From the NCBI RefSeq assembly GCF_020026455.1, contig NZ_JAHHQJ010000002.1, positions 176,477 to 240,476 of the forward strand: a DNA stretch of 64,000 nucleotides, written 5' to 3'. This document shows positions 28,135-36,755 of this stretch, piece after piece. The translations under genes and the position numbers were made by a program. The notes beneath the pieces are model-generated. The model did no database searches. It saw only the letters and a list, made by a program, of their open reading frames with translations, and had not been told where the DNA came from. The stretch is from Alistipes sp. (GTDB lineage: Bacteria > Bacteroidota > Bacteroidia > Bacteroidales > Rikenellaceae). Each line of letters starts with the position of its first letter. The stretch's first letter is position 1.

Positions 28135-29886
28135 ATGCAAGATCTGAAAGCGCTGGAAGGGAAAAGCCTTGTCGAGCTGCGTAAGATAGCCAAAGCATTG
28201 GGTATCAAGAACGCCATGATTAAAAAGCGCGAACTGATAGAGAAAATAGCAGGAGTGTACTCCCCGGAGGAGACCTCCGCGGAAAACAGGGCGGAAGCGG
28301 ACGGAGAGACGACGCAGACCGCCGCAGAGCCGGCACAGAAGGCCCCGCAAGCCGCCGCATCGAAGATCAAGGCCCCGCGCGGACGCCGTCCGCGGCTGGC
28401 GAAGAACGAAAACGCGGCTCCGCAGGCCCAGGCAGAGCCGCTCTTCCCGATGGAGACGAAGCCGCTAACGGCTGCCGAACCGCAGACCGCGGCGGCTCCG
28501 ACACAGGCCGAAGCTCCCGCGGCAGAGCCGGCAAAAGCCGAGCCCAAGCGCCGGGGCCGCAAGCCCAAGGCGCTGGCGGCTCAAGAAGCACAGGCAGCAC
28601 AGGCCGCGCAAGCCGCACCGGCAGAACCGGCCGCTCAGGCAACACCGGCCGCACCGGCAACGCAGGGCATGTGGGAAACGGCGGCTCCCGCCGCGCAGGA
28701 GACCCACACGGAACGGGGCGCACGGCACATGGAGCACATGGAGGAAGAGATCATCACCAAGGACGACTTCGCGGGGGAGATCGAAGGTGAAGGTGTATTG
28801 GAGATCATGCCCGACGGCTACGGATTCCTCCGCTCGGCAGACTACAACTACCTCAATTCCCCCGACGACATCTACGTTTCGCCCTCGCAGATCAAACTAT
28901 TCGGACTGAAGCCCGGCGACACGGTGAACGGTGCGATCCGCCCCCCGAAGGAGGGCGAAAAGTACTTCCCGCTGGTGCGCGTGAACGAAATAAACGGGCT
29001 GGCCCCGGAGTACATCCGCGACCGCGTGCAGTTCGAATTCATGACGCCGCTGTTCCCCACCGAGAAATTCTGCCTCACGGGCAAAGGACACAACAACATG
29101 TCCACGCGCATCGTGGACCTCTTTTCACCCATCGGCAAGGGCCAGCGCGCCCTAATCGTGGCCCAGCCCAAGACGGGTAAGACGGTGCTCATGCAGTCGA
29201 TCATCAACGCCATAGCCGACAACCATCCCGAAGTATACATCATCGTCCTGCTGATCGACGAACGCCCCGAGGAGGTGACCGAAATGGCCCGCAACTCGAA
29301 GGCCGAGGTCGTGGCATCGACGTTCGACGAGCAGGCTTCGCGCCACGTGAAAGTGGCCGAAATGGTGCTCGACAAGGCCAAGCGCATGGTGGAGAGCGGA
29401 CACGACGTGGTGATCTTCCTCGACTCGATCACCCGACTGGCCCGAGCCTACAACTCCGTGCAGCCCGCATCGGGAAAGGTGCTCTCGGGCGGTGTCGACG
29501 CCAACGCCCTGCATAAACCCAAGCGATTCTTCGGAGCGGCCCGAAACACCGAGGAGAAGGGGTCGCTGACGATCATCGCAACGGCGCTGATCGACACCGG
29601 ATCGAAGATGGACGAAGTGATCTTCGAGGAGTTCAAGGGTACGGGTAACATGGAGCTGCAGCTGGACCGCAAGCTGGCCAACAAACGCGTATATCCGGCC
29701 GTAGACGTGATCGCATCGGGAACCCGCCGCGAAGACCTGCTGCTGCCTCGCGACGTGATGAACCGCACGTGGGTGCTGCGCAAGTATCTCTCGGACATGA
29801 CTCCCGTGGAGGCCATGGAATTCCTCCAGAAACAGATGGGACTCACCGACTCCAACGAGGAGTTCCTCGCTACAATGAACCACTAA
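28135..29886 (+). CDS. rho: Transcription termination factor Rho with long disordered insert
   Basis: The 583-residue protein has a Rho N-terminal SAP-like helical start (LKALEGKSLVELRKIAKALG), a low-complexity insert of roughly residues 40-205 rich in Ala, Pro, Glu and Gln, the cold-shock RNA-binding domain (GVLEIMPDGYGFLRS), and the RecA-like motor with Walker A AQPKTGKTVL and Walker B VVIFLDSITR. Rho is a hexameric RNA translocase that ends transcription. The insert contains two AT-hook-like basic patches (RGRRPR and RRGRKPK). Long inserts are typical of Bacteroidetes Rho and, in B. thetaiotaomicron, have been linked to phase separation. Start and promoter agree. Confidence 0.97.
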   Translation: MQDLKALEGKSLVELRKIAKALGIKNAMIKKRELIEKIAGVYSPEETSAENRAEADGETTQTAAEPAQKAPQAAASKIKAPRGRRPRLAKNENAAPQAQAEPLFPMETKPLTAAEPQTAAAPTQAEAPAAEPAKAEPKRRGRKPKALAAQEAQAAQAAQAAPAEPAAQATPAAPATQGMWETAAPAAQETHTERGARHMEHMEEEIITKDDFAGEIEGEGVLEIMPDGYGFLRSADYNYLNSPDDIYVSPSQIKLFGLKPGDTVNGAIRPPKEGEKYFPLVRVNEINGLAPEYIRDRVQFEFMTPLFPTEKFCLTGKGHNNMSTRIVDLFSPIGKGQRALIVAQPKTGKTVLMQSIINAIADNHPEVYIIVLLIDERPEEVTEMARNSKAEVVASTFDEQASRHVKVAEMVLDKAKRMVESGHDVVIFLDSITRLARAYNSVQPASGKVLSGGVDANALHKPKRFFGAARNTEEKGSLTIIATALIDTGSKMDEVIFEEFKGTGNMELQLDRKLANKRVYPAVDVIASGTRREDLLLPRDVMNRTWVLRKYLSDMTPVEAMEFLQKQMGLTDSNEEFLATMNH

Positions 29887-29916
29887 TCGCACAAAGTGCA
29901 AAAAACCCGAAAACAA

Positions 29917-30687
29917 ATGAAAAGACTGATTCTGATGACTCTGTGCCTTGTTTTCGCCCGCGGGGCTTTCGCGTGGGGACAGAAGGGGCACGATGTGACG
30001 GCGTATATCGCCGAATGCCATCTGACACCCGAAGCGGCCGAGAAGGTCCGCAAGGTGCTCGACGGATACTCGCCCGTGTACATGGCCAACTGGCTCGACT
30101 TCGCCAGCCACTGGCCCGAATACGCCTATTCGAAAACCTGGCACTACCTCAATATCGACGAAGGAGAGACGCTGGAGAGCATGTCCCGGAATCCCCAGGG
30201 CGACGTGCTGAAGGCCGTGAGCGAACTCACAGAGAAACTCAAGTCGGGAAAGCTCTCGCCCGAGGAGGAGAACCTCGCACTCAAGATGCTGATCCATCTG
30301 GTGGGCGACATGCACTGCCCGATGCACCTCGGGCGATCGACCGACCTGGGAGGCAACAAGCGCCCCGTGCGTTTCTTCGGTCGCGAGACGAATCTGCATT
30401 CGGTCTGGGACACGAACATCCCCGAGTCGGCCCACAACTGGAGTTACAGCGAGTGGCAGCAGCAGATCGACCGGCTGACAGACGAAGAGGCTGCGCAGAT
30501 CGCCGCCGGAGAGCCGACCGACTGGGTGAAGGAGGCGCACGAAATCTGCAAGGAGATCTATGCCTTCACCCCCGAGGGAAGCGATATTTCGTATGACTAC
30601 ATCTTCAAGTACACGCCCGTCGTCGAACGGCAGTTCCTGCGCGGCGGACACCGTCTGGCCCGTCTGCTGAACGAGATATACCGATAA
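29917..30687 (+). CDS. S1/P1-family zinc-dependent nuclease
   Basis: The 256-residue protein has a signal peptide MKRLILMTLCLVFARGAFA. Cleavage would expose Trp as the first mature residue (WGQKGH), as in S1/P1 nucleases, where the N-terminal Trp binds zinc. Further ligands are visible in SKTWHYLNID, HLVGDMHCPMHLGR and NLHSVWDTNI. These enzymes cleave single-stranded nucleic acids and 3'-nucleotides in the periplasm, probably for phosphate and nucleoside scavenging. I use the ATG at 29917 so the signal peptide is in register. The gene lies 30 nt after rho, so co-transcription is likely, and a terminator follows. Confidence 0.92.
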   Translation: MKRLILMTLCLVFARGAFAWGQKGHDVTAYIAECHLTPEAAEKVRKVLDGYSPVYMANWLDFASHWPEYAYSKTWHYLNIDEGETLESMSRNPQGDVLKAVSELTEKLKSGKLSPEEENLALKMLIHLVGDMHCPMHLGRSTDLGGNKRPVRFFGRETNLHSVWDTNIPESAHNWSYSEWQQQIDRLTDEEAAQIAAGEPTDWVKEAHEICKEIYAFTPEGSDISYDYIFKYTPVVERQFLRGGHRLARLLNEIYR

Positions 30688-30708
30688 ACAGATCCGCACG
30701 AGACAAAG

Positions 30709-30737
30709 CCGCCCGCCGTCGAGAGACCGGCGGGCGG
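30709..30737 (+). terminator. Terminator after the S1/P1 nuclease gene
   Basis: Ten-nt GC-only arms (30709-30718 and 30728-30737) form a stable hairpin followed by a short T-rich stretch (TTCGTTTC), 21 nt after the stop. The T tract is imperfect. Confidence 0.65.
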
Positions 30738-30971
30738 TTCGTTTCCGGAGCCCCGAATCGGAAATTCAGGCGGAAAAGCCCGCAATCCCGGCGTCCGGAT
30801 CGGGAACCCCGTGTTCGGGCGATCCCTGCATTGCAACCGGGGAAGGAGGGGGGCGCCCCGGAACCCGGAGAGACGCAACCCCGGCGTCCGGATCGGGCCG
30901 GAAGAGCGCATTTGTTCACAAAATGTTCATTAAATACCCCGAAGGACGCTCCCTTTCCGGAGAACTATTCC

Positions 30972-30979
30972 TATATTTG
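30972..30979 (+). promoter_or_regulatory. Promoter -7 element (TATATTTG) of the nrdDG riboswitch unit
   Basis: TATATTTG lies just before the start of the cobalamin riboswitch. The preceding gap from 30738 shows no other feature apart from purine/GC-rich sequence. Confidence 0.65.
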
Positions 30980-30983
30980 CTTT

Positions 30984-31160
30984 CGTGCAAGGTTCTCCGC
31001 CGACGGCTGTCGGCACGAGATCAAAAGGGAACTCCTGTGAAAATCAGGGACTATTCCCGTAGCTGTAAGCCCCGTTGCATTCCGCACACTCTTGAGCCAC
31101 TGTCCCCCGGGACGGGAAGGCGTGCGGAAGGGGCAAGTCAGAAGACCTGCCTTGCCGGAA
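30984..31160 (+). promoter_or_regulatory. Cobalamin riboswitch upstream of nrdDG
   Basis: The leader contains the conserved cobalamin aptamer blocks in order: AAAGGGAA, TGAAAATCAGGGAC, GTAGCTGTAAGCC, the core GAGCCACTG, a GGGAAGG segment, and the B12 box AGTCAGAAGACCTGCC at 31136-31151. Downstream, a possible weak terminator (AAAAGGT near 31160 pairing with ACCTTTT near 31207) could be the expression platform. The RNA would bind a cobalamin and reduce expression of nrdDG when B12 is abundant, an inference from how this class works. Confidence 0.9.
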
Positions 31161-31305
31161 AAGGTAACCGCCTTCGGGATTTGGGGCGATACCCGGACCT
31201 TTTTATACCGATTCTGTTTTTCGAAGGAATGCCGACCTGTTCTGCGGACGCTGCAGAAGTGAGCCGGGATTCACTCCGTACAGGCACACTAAATAGGGGA
31301 TAGAT

Positions 31306-33399
31306 ATGGGCATTTCGGAAATTTACATTGTCAAACGCGACGGAAAACGAGTTCCGTTCTCGGTCGAAAAGATCAAACGCGCGATCAGCAAGGCCTTCCT
31401 CTCGGTGGGAGGATATGCCACGGACGACGACCTCACGTCGGTATTGAGCCGTGTCCGCGTCTCGGACGGCATGTCGGTCGAGGAGATTCAGAACCAGGTG
31501 GAGGTGGCCCTGATGGCCGAACGTTATTTCGCGGTGGCCAAAAGCTACATGCTCTACCGCCAGAAGCACTCCGAAGACCGCGAAGACCGCGAGAAACTCG
31601 AATTTCTCATCAACTACTGCGACGCGAAGAACCCCGCAACCGGGTCGAAATACGACGCCAACGCCAACGTCGAAAACAAGAACATAGCCACGCTGATCGG
31701 AGAGCTCCCGAAGCGGAACTTCATCCGCCTGAACCGGCGCCTGCTGACCGACCGCATCAAGGAGATGTACGGCAAGGAGCTGTCGGACAAATACCTGAGG
31801 CTGCTCAACAACCATTTCATCTACAAGAACGACGAAACGTCGATGGCCAACTACTGCGCCTCGATCACCATGTACCCGTGGCTGCTCGGTGGCACACTGT
31901 CGGTGGGCGGCAACTCGACGCGGCCGACCAACCTCAAGTCGTTCTGCGGCGGGTTTGTCAACATGGTCTTCATCGTCTCGTCGATGCTCTCGGGAGCCTG
32001 CGCAACGCCCGAATTCCTGATGTACATGAACTATTTCATCGAACAGGAGTACGGCCCGGATTACTACACGCGTGCCGACGAAGTGGTCGACCTCTCGAAG
32101 AAACGACGCACGATCGACAAGATGATCACCGACTGCTTCGAGCAGATCGTCTACTCGATCAACCAGCCAACCGGAGCGCGCAATTTCCAGGCCGTGTTCT
32201 GGAACGTCGCCTACTACGACCGATACTATTTCGAGTCGCTTTTCGGGGAGTTCGTCTTTCCGGACGGCTCAAAGCCCCATTGGGAATCGCTCTCGTGGCT
32301 GCAGAAACGTTTCATGACGTGGTTCAACCGCGAACGCACGAAGACCGTGCTGACCTTCCCCGTCGAGACAATGGCCCTGCTGACCCGCGACGGCGATGTG
32401 ATGGACCGGGAGTGGGGCGACTTCACGGCCGAAATGTATGCCGCAGGGCACTCGTTCTTCACCTACATCAGCGACAATGCCGACTCGCTGTCGTCGTGCT
32501 GCCGCCTACGAAACGAAATACAGGACAACGGATTCAGCTACACGCTGGGTGCGGGAGGCGTCTCGACCGGGTCGAAAAGCGTGCTGACGATCAACCTCAA
32601 CCGCTGCATCCAGTATGCCGTAAAAAACGGCATGCACTACCTCGCCCATCTGGAGGAGATCGTGGATCTGGTTCACAAGGTGCAGATAGCCTACAACGAA
32701 AATCTCAAGGAGTTGCAGGCCAAGGGCATGTTGCCGTTGTTCGATGCGGGCTACATCAACCTCGCACGCCAGTATCTCACCATCGGCGTCAACGGCCTGG
32801 TCGAGGCTGCCGAATTCCTGAGTATCCGCATCGACGACAACGACGACTATGCCGCATTCGTGCAGGGGATATTGGGGCTGATCGAGCGCTACAACAGGAA
32901 ATACCGCTCGAAGGAGGTGATGTTCAACTGCGAGATGATCCCGGCCGAGAACGTTGGCGTGAAGCATGCCAAATGGGACCGCGAGGACGGATATGCCGTG
33001 CCGCGCGACTGCTACAACTCCTATTTCTACGTCGTGGAGGACGAGTCGCTGAACATCATCGACAAGTTCCGGCTCCACGGACGCCGCTACATCGAGCATC
33101 TCACGGGCGGATCGGCCCTGCACATGAACCTCGAAGACCACCTCTCGAAGGAACAGTACCGCCATCTGCTGCGCGTGGCGGCTACAGAAGGGTGCAACTA
33201 CTTCACGTTCAACATCCCCAACACGGTGTGCAACAAGTGCGGGCACATCGACAAACGCTACCTGAAGCAGTGCCCCGCATGCCACTCGGACGATGTGGAC
33301 TACCTGACGCGCGTGATCGGATACATGAAACGCGTCTCGAACTTCTCGGCCGCACGCCAGCAGGAGGCGGCACGGCGCTATTACGCCAAGGCGGAGTAG
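31306..33399 (+). CDS. nrdD: Anaerobic (class III) ribonucleoside-triphosphate reductase
   Basis: The 697-residue protein starts with an ATP-cone domain (KRDGKRVPFSVEKIKRAISK, about residues 8-95), then the ten-stranded glycyl-radical barrel. A C-terminal zinc site CNKCGH...CPAC follows, and the glycyl-radical loop RVIGYMKR lies close to the C-terminus. It makes dNTPs without oxygen or B12, using a glycyl radical installed by NrdG, encoded 1 nt downstream. The cobalamin riboswitch upstream suggests that a B12-dependent class II reductase takes over when cobalamin is available. Confidence 0.96.
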   Translation: MGISEIYIVKRDGKRVPFSVEKIKRAISKAFLSVGGYATDDDLTSVLSRVRVSDGMSVEEIQNQVEVALMAERYFAVAKSYMLYRQKHSEDREDREKLEFLINYCDAKNPATGSKYDANANVENKNIATLIGELPKRNFIRLNRRLLTDRIKEMYGKELSDKYLRLLNNHFIYKNDETSMANYCASITMYPWLLGGTLSVGGNSTRPTNLKSFCGGFVNMVFIVSSMLSGACATPEFLMYMNYFIEQEYGPDYYTRADEVVDLSKKRRTIDKMITDCFEQIVYSINQPTGARNFQAVFWNVAYYDRYYFESLFGEFVFPDGSKPHWESLSWLQKRFMTWFNRERTKTVLTFPVETMALLTRDGDVMDREWGDFTAEMYAAGHSFFTYISDNADSLSSCCRLRNEIQDNGFSYTLGAGGVSTGSKSVLTINLNRCIQYAVKNGMHYLAHLEEIVDLVHKVQIAYNENLKELQAKGMLPLFDAGYINLARQYLTIGVNGLVEAAEFLSIRIDDNDDYAAFVQGILGLIERYNRKYRSKEVMFNCEMIPAENVGVKHAKWDREDGYAVPRDCYNSYFYVVEDESLNIIDKFRLHGRRYIEHLTGGSALHMNLEDHLSKEQYRHLLRVAATEGCNYFTFNIPNTVCNKCGHIDKRYLKQCPACHSDDVDYLTRVIGYMKRVSNFSAARQQEAARRYYAKAE

Positions 33400-33400
33400 G

Positions 33401-33871
33401 ATGGTGCGGTATCACAATTTCGATGTGGTCTTCGCCGAGATTCCCGGAGAAACGACCCTGGCCATCAACATCACGGGTTGTCCCAACCGCTGTCCGGGAT
33501 GTCACAGCCCGCATTTGCAGGCCAACCAGGGGCGTGTGCTCGACGATGCGGAGTTGCAGGGGCTGCTGGCCCGCTACGGAGGTTCGGTGACCTGTGTCGC
33601 ATTCATGGGCGGCGACGCCGAGCCGCACACGATCGCCCGGCTGGCGGGGCGTGTTCGGAAAATCCGCCCGGCGCTGCGCACGGCCTGGTACTCGGGGCGG
33701 GAGGAGTTGCCCGAAGGTCTCGAGCCAACGGCTTTCGACTACATCAAGCTGGGCGGATGGGTCGAAGCGCTGGGTCCGCTGACGGCGCCGACGACCAACC
33801 AGCGGCTCTATCGGATCGGACCCGACGGGACGATGGAGGACATCACGAAGCTGTTCCGGCGCAAGCCGTGA
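33401..33871 (+). CDS. nrdG: Anaerobic ribonucleotide reductase activating protein (radical SAM)
   Basis: The 156-residue protein has the radical-SAM CX3CX2C cluster motif in GCPNRCPGCHSP and the compact size of NrdG. It uses a [4Fe-4S] cluster and SAM to generate the glycyl radical on NrdD. The start lies 1 nt after the nrdD stop, so the pair is translated as a unit under the riboswitch. A clear terminator follows at 33973-33998. Confidence 0.95.
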   Translation: MVRYHNFDVVFAEIPGETTLAINITGCPNRCPGCHSPHLQANQGRVLDDAELQGLLARYGGSVTCVAFMGGDAEPHTIARLAGRVRKIRPALRTAWYSGREELPEGLEPTAFDYIKLGGWVEALGPLTAPTTNQRLYRIGPDGTMEDITKLFRRKP

Positions 33872-33972
33872 CGCAAAGCCATTTTGCCGGTGGGGGCCGG
33901 AAATTCAGAGATTAGTTCAGCGTTGTCTGCCATGCAACGACTTACGGCCGGCTCCCACGGCAAATACTACGG

Positions 33973-33998
33973 AAACCGTCAGAAATGACGGTTTTTTT
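33973..33998 (+). terminator. Terminator of nrdDG
   Basis: Nine-nt perfect arms (33973-33981 and 33986-33994) with a GAAA loop end in a seven-T run. It is directly followed by the next promoter. Confidence 0.93.
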
Positions 33999-34000
33999 CA

Positions 34001-34008
34001 TAACTTTG
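34001..34008 (+). promoter_or_regulatory. Promoter -7 element (TAACTTTG) of a nearly leaderless gene
   Basis: TAACTTTG ends only 4 nt before the ATG at 34013, so the mRNA should start at or next to the start codon. It abuts the nrdDG terminator. Confidence 0.65.
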
Positions 34009-34012
34009 CCTT

Positions 34013-34585
34013 ATGGATCATTCGTTTCGATACTCCGCCCGGGATTTCACGGCGGAATTGAGCGTTGCGGCGTATGTCGCCCGCTTCCGCGACGCCGAAC
34101 GGGTGGGCGGCTATTGTCGGGAGTGCGGCAACTACGGCCGCAGCTGGGGATGTCCGCCGTTCGGATTCGATATGGAGGAGTACATCACGCGTTACGGCAC
34201 GGCGCTGCTCATCGCCACGCGAATCACCCCCGAAGAGCCGGGGCTCCCGATCTCAGAAGCGGGGCGTCTGATTCTTCCCGAGCGGCAGCGGCTCGAAGGG
34301 CGGCTGCTGGAGATGGAACGACAATACGGCGGACGCTCGTTCGCCTACATCGGAACGTGCATCCACTGTCCCGAAGGGAGATGCACGCGTCCCGAAGGCA
34401 GGCCCTGCCGCCATCCGGAGCTGGTGCGTCCGTCGCTCGAGGCCTGTGGGTTCGACGTGGCACGCACCGTCTCCGAGCTGTTCGGAATCGAGCTGAAGTG
34501 GGGTAGCGGGGGCCACATGCCCGAGTACCTGACCCTCGTATGCGGATTTTTCCACGACACGGAATCGGTCGTCTGGAACGGATAG
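34013..34585 (+). CDS. DUF2284 predicted metal-binding protein
   Basis: The 190-residue protein has the DUF2284 pattern: CRECGNYGRSWGCPPFGFD in the N-terminal half and a second Cys cluster CIHCPEGRCTRPEGRPCRHP, together likely binding a metal or Fe-S cluster. Function in this family is unknown. No other in-frame ATG fits, and the first 60 residues match those of the fused protein at 39077, supporting this start. The promoter lies so close that the transcript is probably leaderless. Its position beside B12-regulated genes suggests, without proving, a cobalamin or corrinoid link. Confidence 0.85.
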   Translation: MDHSFRYSARDFTAELSVAAYVARFRDAERVGGYCRECGNYGRSWGCPPFGFDMEEYITRYGTALLIATRITPEEPGLPISEAGRLILPERQRLEGRLLEMERQYGGRSFAYIGTCIHCPEGRCTRPEGRPCRHPELVRPSLEACGFDVARTVSELFGIELKWGSGGHMPEYLTLVCGFFHDTESVVWNG

Positions 34586-34692
34586 AGCGGGAAGGGCCGC
34601 GCGGCACCCGACGGGCAAGAGAATTTGGTACATTCCGAAGGCTGTTACATACATTGCGGGATGACGGACTTCCTTTTCTGAAATAATAGGCG

Positions 34693-34700
34693 TATTTTTG
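34693..34700 (+). promoter_or_regulatory. Promoter -7 element (TATTTTTG) of the LytTR gene
   Basis: TATTTTTG lies 17 nt before the GTG start at 34718. Confidence 0.6.
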
Positions 34701-34717
34701 TCCTGCAAAGCAAGAAG

Positions 34718-35086
34718 GTGAAGAAACAATTGATCATATCGACTTCGATCGATCTGGTGCGGATAGCACCGGATCACGTCGTCTACTTCGCCTCGGACGG
34801 AAACTATTCGACCATCGTGCAGACGGACGGCGAGGTGCGCATGGTATCGTACCAATTGGGGCAAATCGAAAAGTTGATCGGCACTCAGCTCGGCAGCGAA
34901 GGCGCCGTCTTTATCCGCATCGGGAAAAGTCTGATCATCAATCGGTCATACATCTACTACATCAATATCCCGAAGCAAAAGCTGATCCTCTCGGACGTAA
35001 ACACATTCAACCACACGGTGACGGCATCCAAGGAGGCGCTGAAGCAGCTGAAGGAACTTTTGGAGAAGGAGGCCAAGCAAGCATGA
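34718..35086 (+). CDS. Stand-alone LytTR DNA-binding protein
   Basis: The 122-residue protein is essentially only a LytTR domain: DLVRIAPDHVVYFASDGNYS, a middle FIRIGKSLIINRSYIYYI and a C-terminal helical part. No receiver domain is present, so it is not phosphorylated by a typical kinase. It starts with GTG at 34718, preceded by AAGAAG; no ATG fits upstream of the domain. Its stop overlaps the ATG of the next gene (ATGA), so it is coupled to the membrane protein, which may anchor or control it. Single LytTR proteins paired with membrane proteins are known regulators in Bacteroidetes. Confidence 0.88.
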   Translation: MKKQLIISTSIDLVRIAPDHVVYFASDGNYSTIVQTDGEVRMVSYQLGQIEKLIGTQLGSEGAVFIRIGKSLIINRSYIYYINIPKQKLILSDVNTFNHTVTASKEALKQLKELLEKEAKQA

Positions 35087-35982
35087 AAGAATTCAAGGAT
35101 ATCAAGGACGATCAGATTCGCATCATCGGCGGGGACGACCGGGGAAAAACGCCTTCACGGCGTTTCCGGATAATCATGCTGCTCATGCTGTCGGGATGTG
35201 TGCTGCTGATCGGCGGGGCTGTTTTCATCACGGCGTTGCGCCACGAAAAAGCATCGGAAGCAGAACCGGAACCGGCCTACTTCGAACCCGAAGCGACACC
35301 CGAACCGATCCGGAGCGAATGGCTCGGGGCCCGGGTCGATTCCCTGGCAAGGGGGTTCACCGAGATTCGGGACACGCTCATCAACGACATTCCTCTGCGG
35401 ATTTACATTCCGCACAATGCCGGGATGTCGCTGCATGTCGGACGAATGGATCGGCAGGATTCGTCGGTGATCTATGCGGCCCAGGCCGCCGACATCCGGG
35501 CCGACAACGGTGGCATCGTCGGTGCTTTTGTCCTGAAGGGGACTCCCCGGTCGTGGGGTGTGTCCAAAAAAGGATTTTGCGCCTCCATCGGGGGAGTCGT
35601 GACCGTGGGGGTTGCCGAAAACTCCCCCTTATTCGAAGAGGCCACGGAAAGGGAGGGGTATTTCTTCCGCCAATACCCGCTGGTTGACAATGGAACGTTG
35701 GTCGAAAATGCACCCCGGGGAAAATCCATCCGCAGGGGAATCTGCCACCGCCAAGGGGAAATCTTCATGATCGAAACCCGAACTCCGGAATCATTCCACG
35801 ACTTTGCGCAGGCGTTGGTCGATCTGGGCGTAGAACAGGCTGTCTATCTGGTCGGTTCGTCCGCCTACGGCTGGGCCGTCGATCAGGAGGGCAGGCGCCA
35901 TGAATTCGGCGACAAAAACTACTATACGGCCCGCCGGCGCATTCCCGAAAATATAAGCTACATCGTCTGGAAAAGAAAATAG
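35083..35982 (+). CDS. Membrane-anchored NAGPA-like (DUF2233) protein
   Basis: The 299-residue protein has a cytosolic N-terminus, one membrane helix at about residues 27-50, a Glu/Pro-rich linker, and an extracytoplasmic domain. That domain has the general pattern of phosphodiester-glycosidase/NAGPA proteins: a sugar-protein core with a CHRQGEIFMIET strand and the helix-loop FHDFAQALVDLGVEQAVYLVGSSAYGW near the end. The usual Asn-Leu-Asp-Gly-Gly-Gly-Ser motif is not intact (YLVGSSAYG), so it may be a binding rather than catalytic version. It overlaps the LytTR gene by 4 nt. Function is unknown; membership of the family is my inference. Confidence 0.6.
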   Translation: MKEFKDIKDDQIRIIGGDDRGKTPSRRFRIIMLLMLSGCVLLIGGAVFITALRHEKASEAEPEPAYFEPEATPEPIRSEWLGARVDSLARGFTEIRDTLINDIPLRIYIPHNAGMSLHVGRMDRQDSSVIYAAQAADIRADNGGIVGAFVLKGTPRSWGVSKKGFCASIGGVVTVGVAENSPLFEEATEREGYFFRQYPLVDNGTLVENAPRGKSIRRGICHRQGEIFMIETRTPESFHDFAQALVDLGVEQAVYLVGSSAYGWAVDQEGRRHEFGDKNYYTARRRIPENISYIVWKRK

Positions 35983-36243
35983 ACCCAGCGACCGCACTCT
36001 GTCAGAAAAGCCGAAACTTCCGGATCATTTTGTGGATAGGGAAGCCTTATTCCGAACAGTGCCGGGAGAGAGGGGGAGGGACGAACGGCCGGAGCGCGGA
36101 AGGGCGGCTCTTGCCGAACAGGTACGCCAGGAGGTCCCGGCGGCCGGGCAGCTCAAGCACCGAAGTTAAAGAAGATCCTGAAAAAATTTCCTCTTTGCCC
36201 GGTTATTTTTTTGTTACGGGGATAACAACATTGAAAAAATAAT

Positions 36244-36251
36244 TATCTTTG
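36244..36251 (+). promoter_or_regulatory. Promoter -7 element (TATCTTTG) of the btuG-like riboswitch unit
   Basis: TATCTTTG lies directly before the second cobalamin riboswitch. The gap from 35983 to here is purine-rich with no gene. Confidence 0.6.
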
Positions 36252-36253
36252 CG

Positions 36254-36430
36254 AAGTCAAGGTTCTTGTCCGGAGTCGCCGGACAGGATGAAAAGGGAAT
36301 CCGGTGGGAATCCGGAACAGTACTCGCTGCTGTAAGTCCCCCTCCTTCGGGAGAATGTTTATCCAAATCTTTGCCACTGGTTCATACCGGGAAGGCGGCG
36401 ATAAACGGGACGAGTCAGAAGACCTGCCTT
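36254..36430 (+). promoter_or_regulatory. Cobalamin riboswitch upstream of the BtuG-like gene
   Basis: The aptamer blocks AAAAGGGAATCCGGTG, GCTGCTGTAAGTCC, TTGCCACTGG, CCGGGAAGGCGG and the B12 box AGTCAGAAGACCTGCC (36413-36428) are in the order expected for the cobalamin class. The aptamer is separated from the coding region by about 400 nt that include a tandem repeat and a hairpin, which is unusually long for an expression platform. Confidence 0.9.
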
Positions 36431-36437
36431 AACCAAT

Positions 36438-36653
36438 GATTTGCACCTGCGGGTCTCGGGTCGGAATCAAAAGCCTGGCTAACGTTATCGTAACGCTTCC
36501 CCCCCGATTTGATTTTTCCCAACTCCCCGTCTGTACATCATTGCCGATTTGCACCCCGCGGGTTTCGGGTTGGAGTCAAAAGGTTCGGTTGTCGCATATT
36601 GCAACGCACTTCCCCCGTTTTGATTGTTCCGCGCACCCCGTCGTGCAGTAGTC
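36438..36653. repeat. Tandem imperfect 108-nt repeat (two copies)
   Basis: Copy 1 begins at 36438 and copy 2 at 36546, each with GATTTGCACC, a CGGGT(C/T)TCGGGT(C/T)GGA block, AACGC...TTCCCCC and a C/T-rich end. The copies agree at roughly 70% of positions with matching block order. A frame runs through it on either strand but looks like translated repeat. It sits between a riboswitch aptamer and the gene it should control. Confidence 0.7.
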
Positions 36654-36755
36654 AACTTGACGCTAATGATGACTGGGATACGACATAATGGATCTGCTTG
36701 CGGTGAGAGGAAAATCAGCCTTGCACCGGCCTGGATCATTACTCCTACAGTTCAA

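Noticed and set aside
30923..31303. Reading frame of 126 codons before nrdD
   Set aside because: It coincides with the cobalamin riboswitch, and its sequence is explained by conserved RNA blocks.
36436..36651. 71-codon frame with an internal protein repeat
   Set aside because: It is the translation of the 108-nt tandem DNA repeat, whose period happens to be a multiple of three; no start context or known family.
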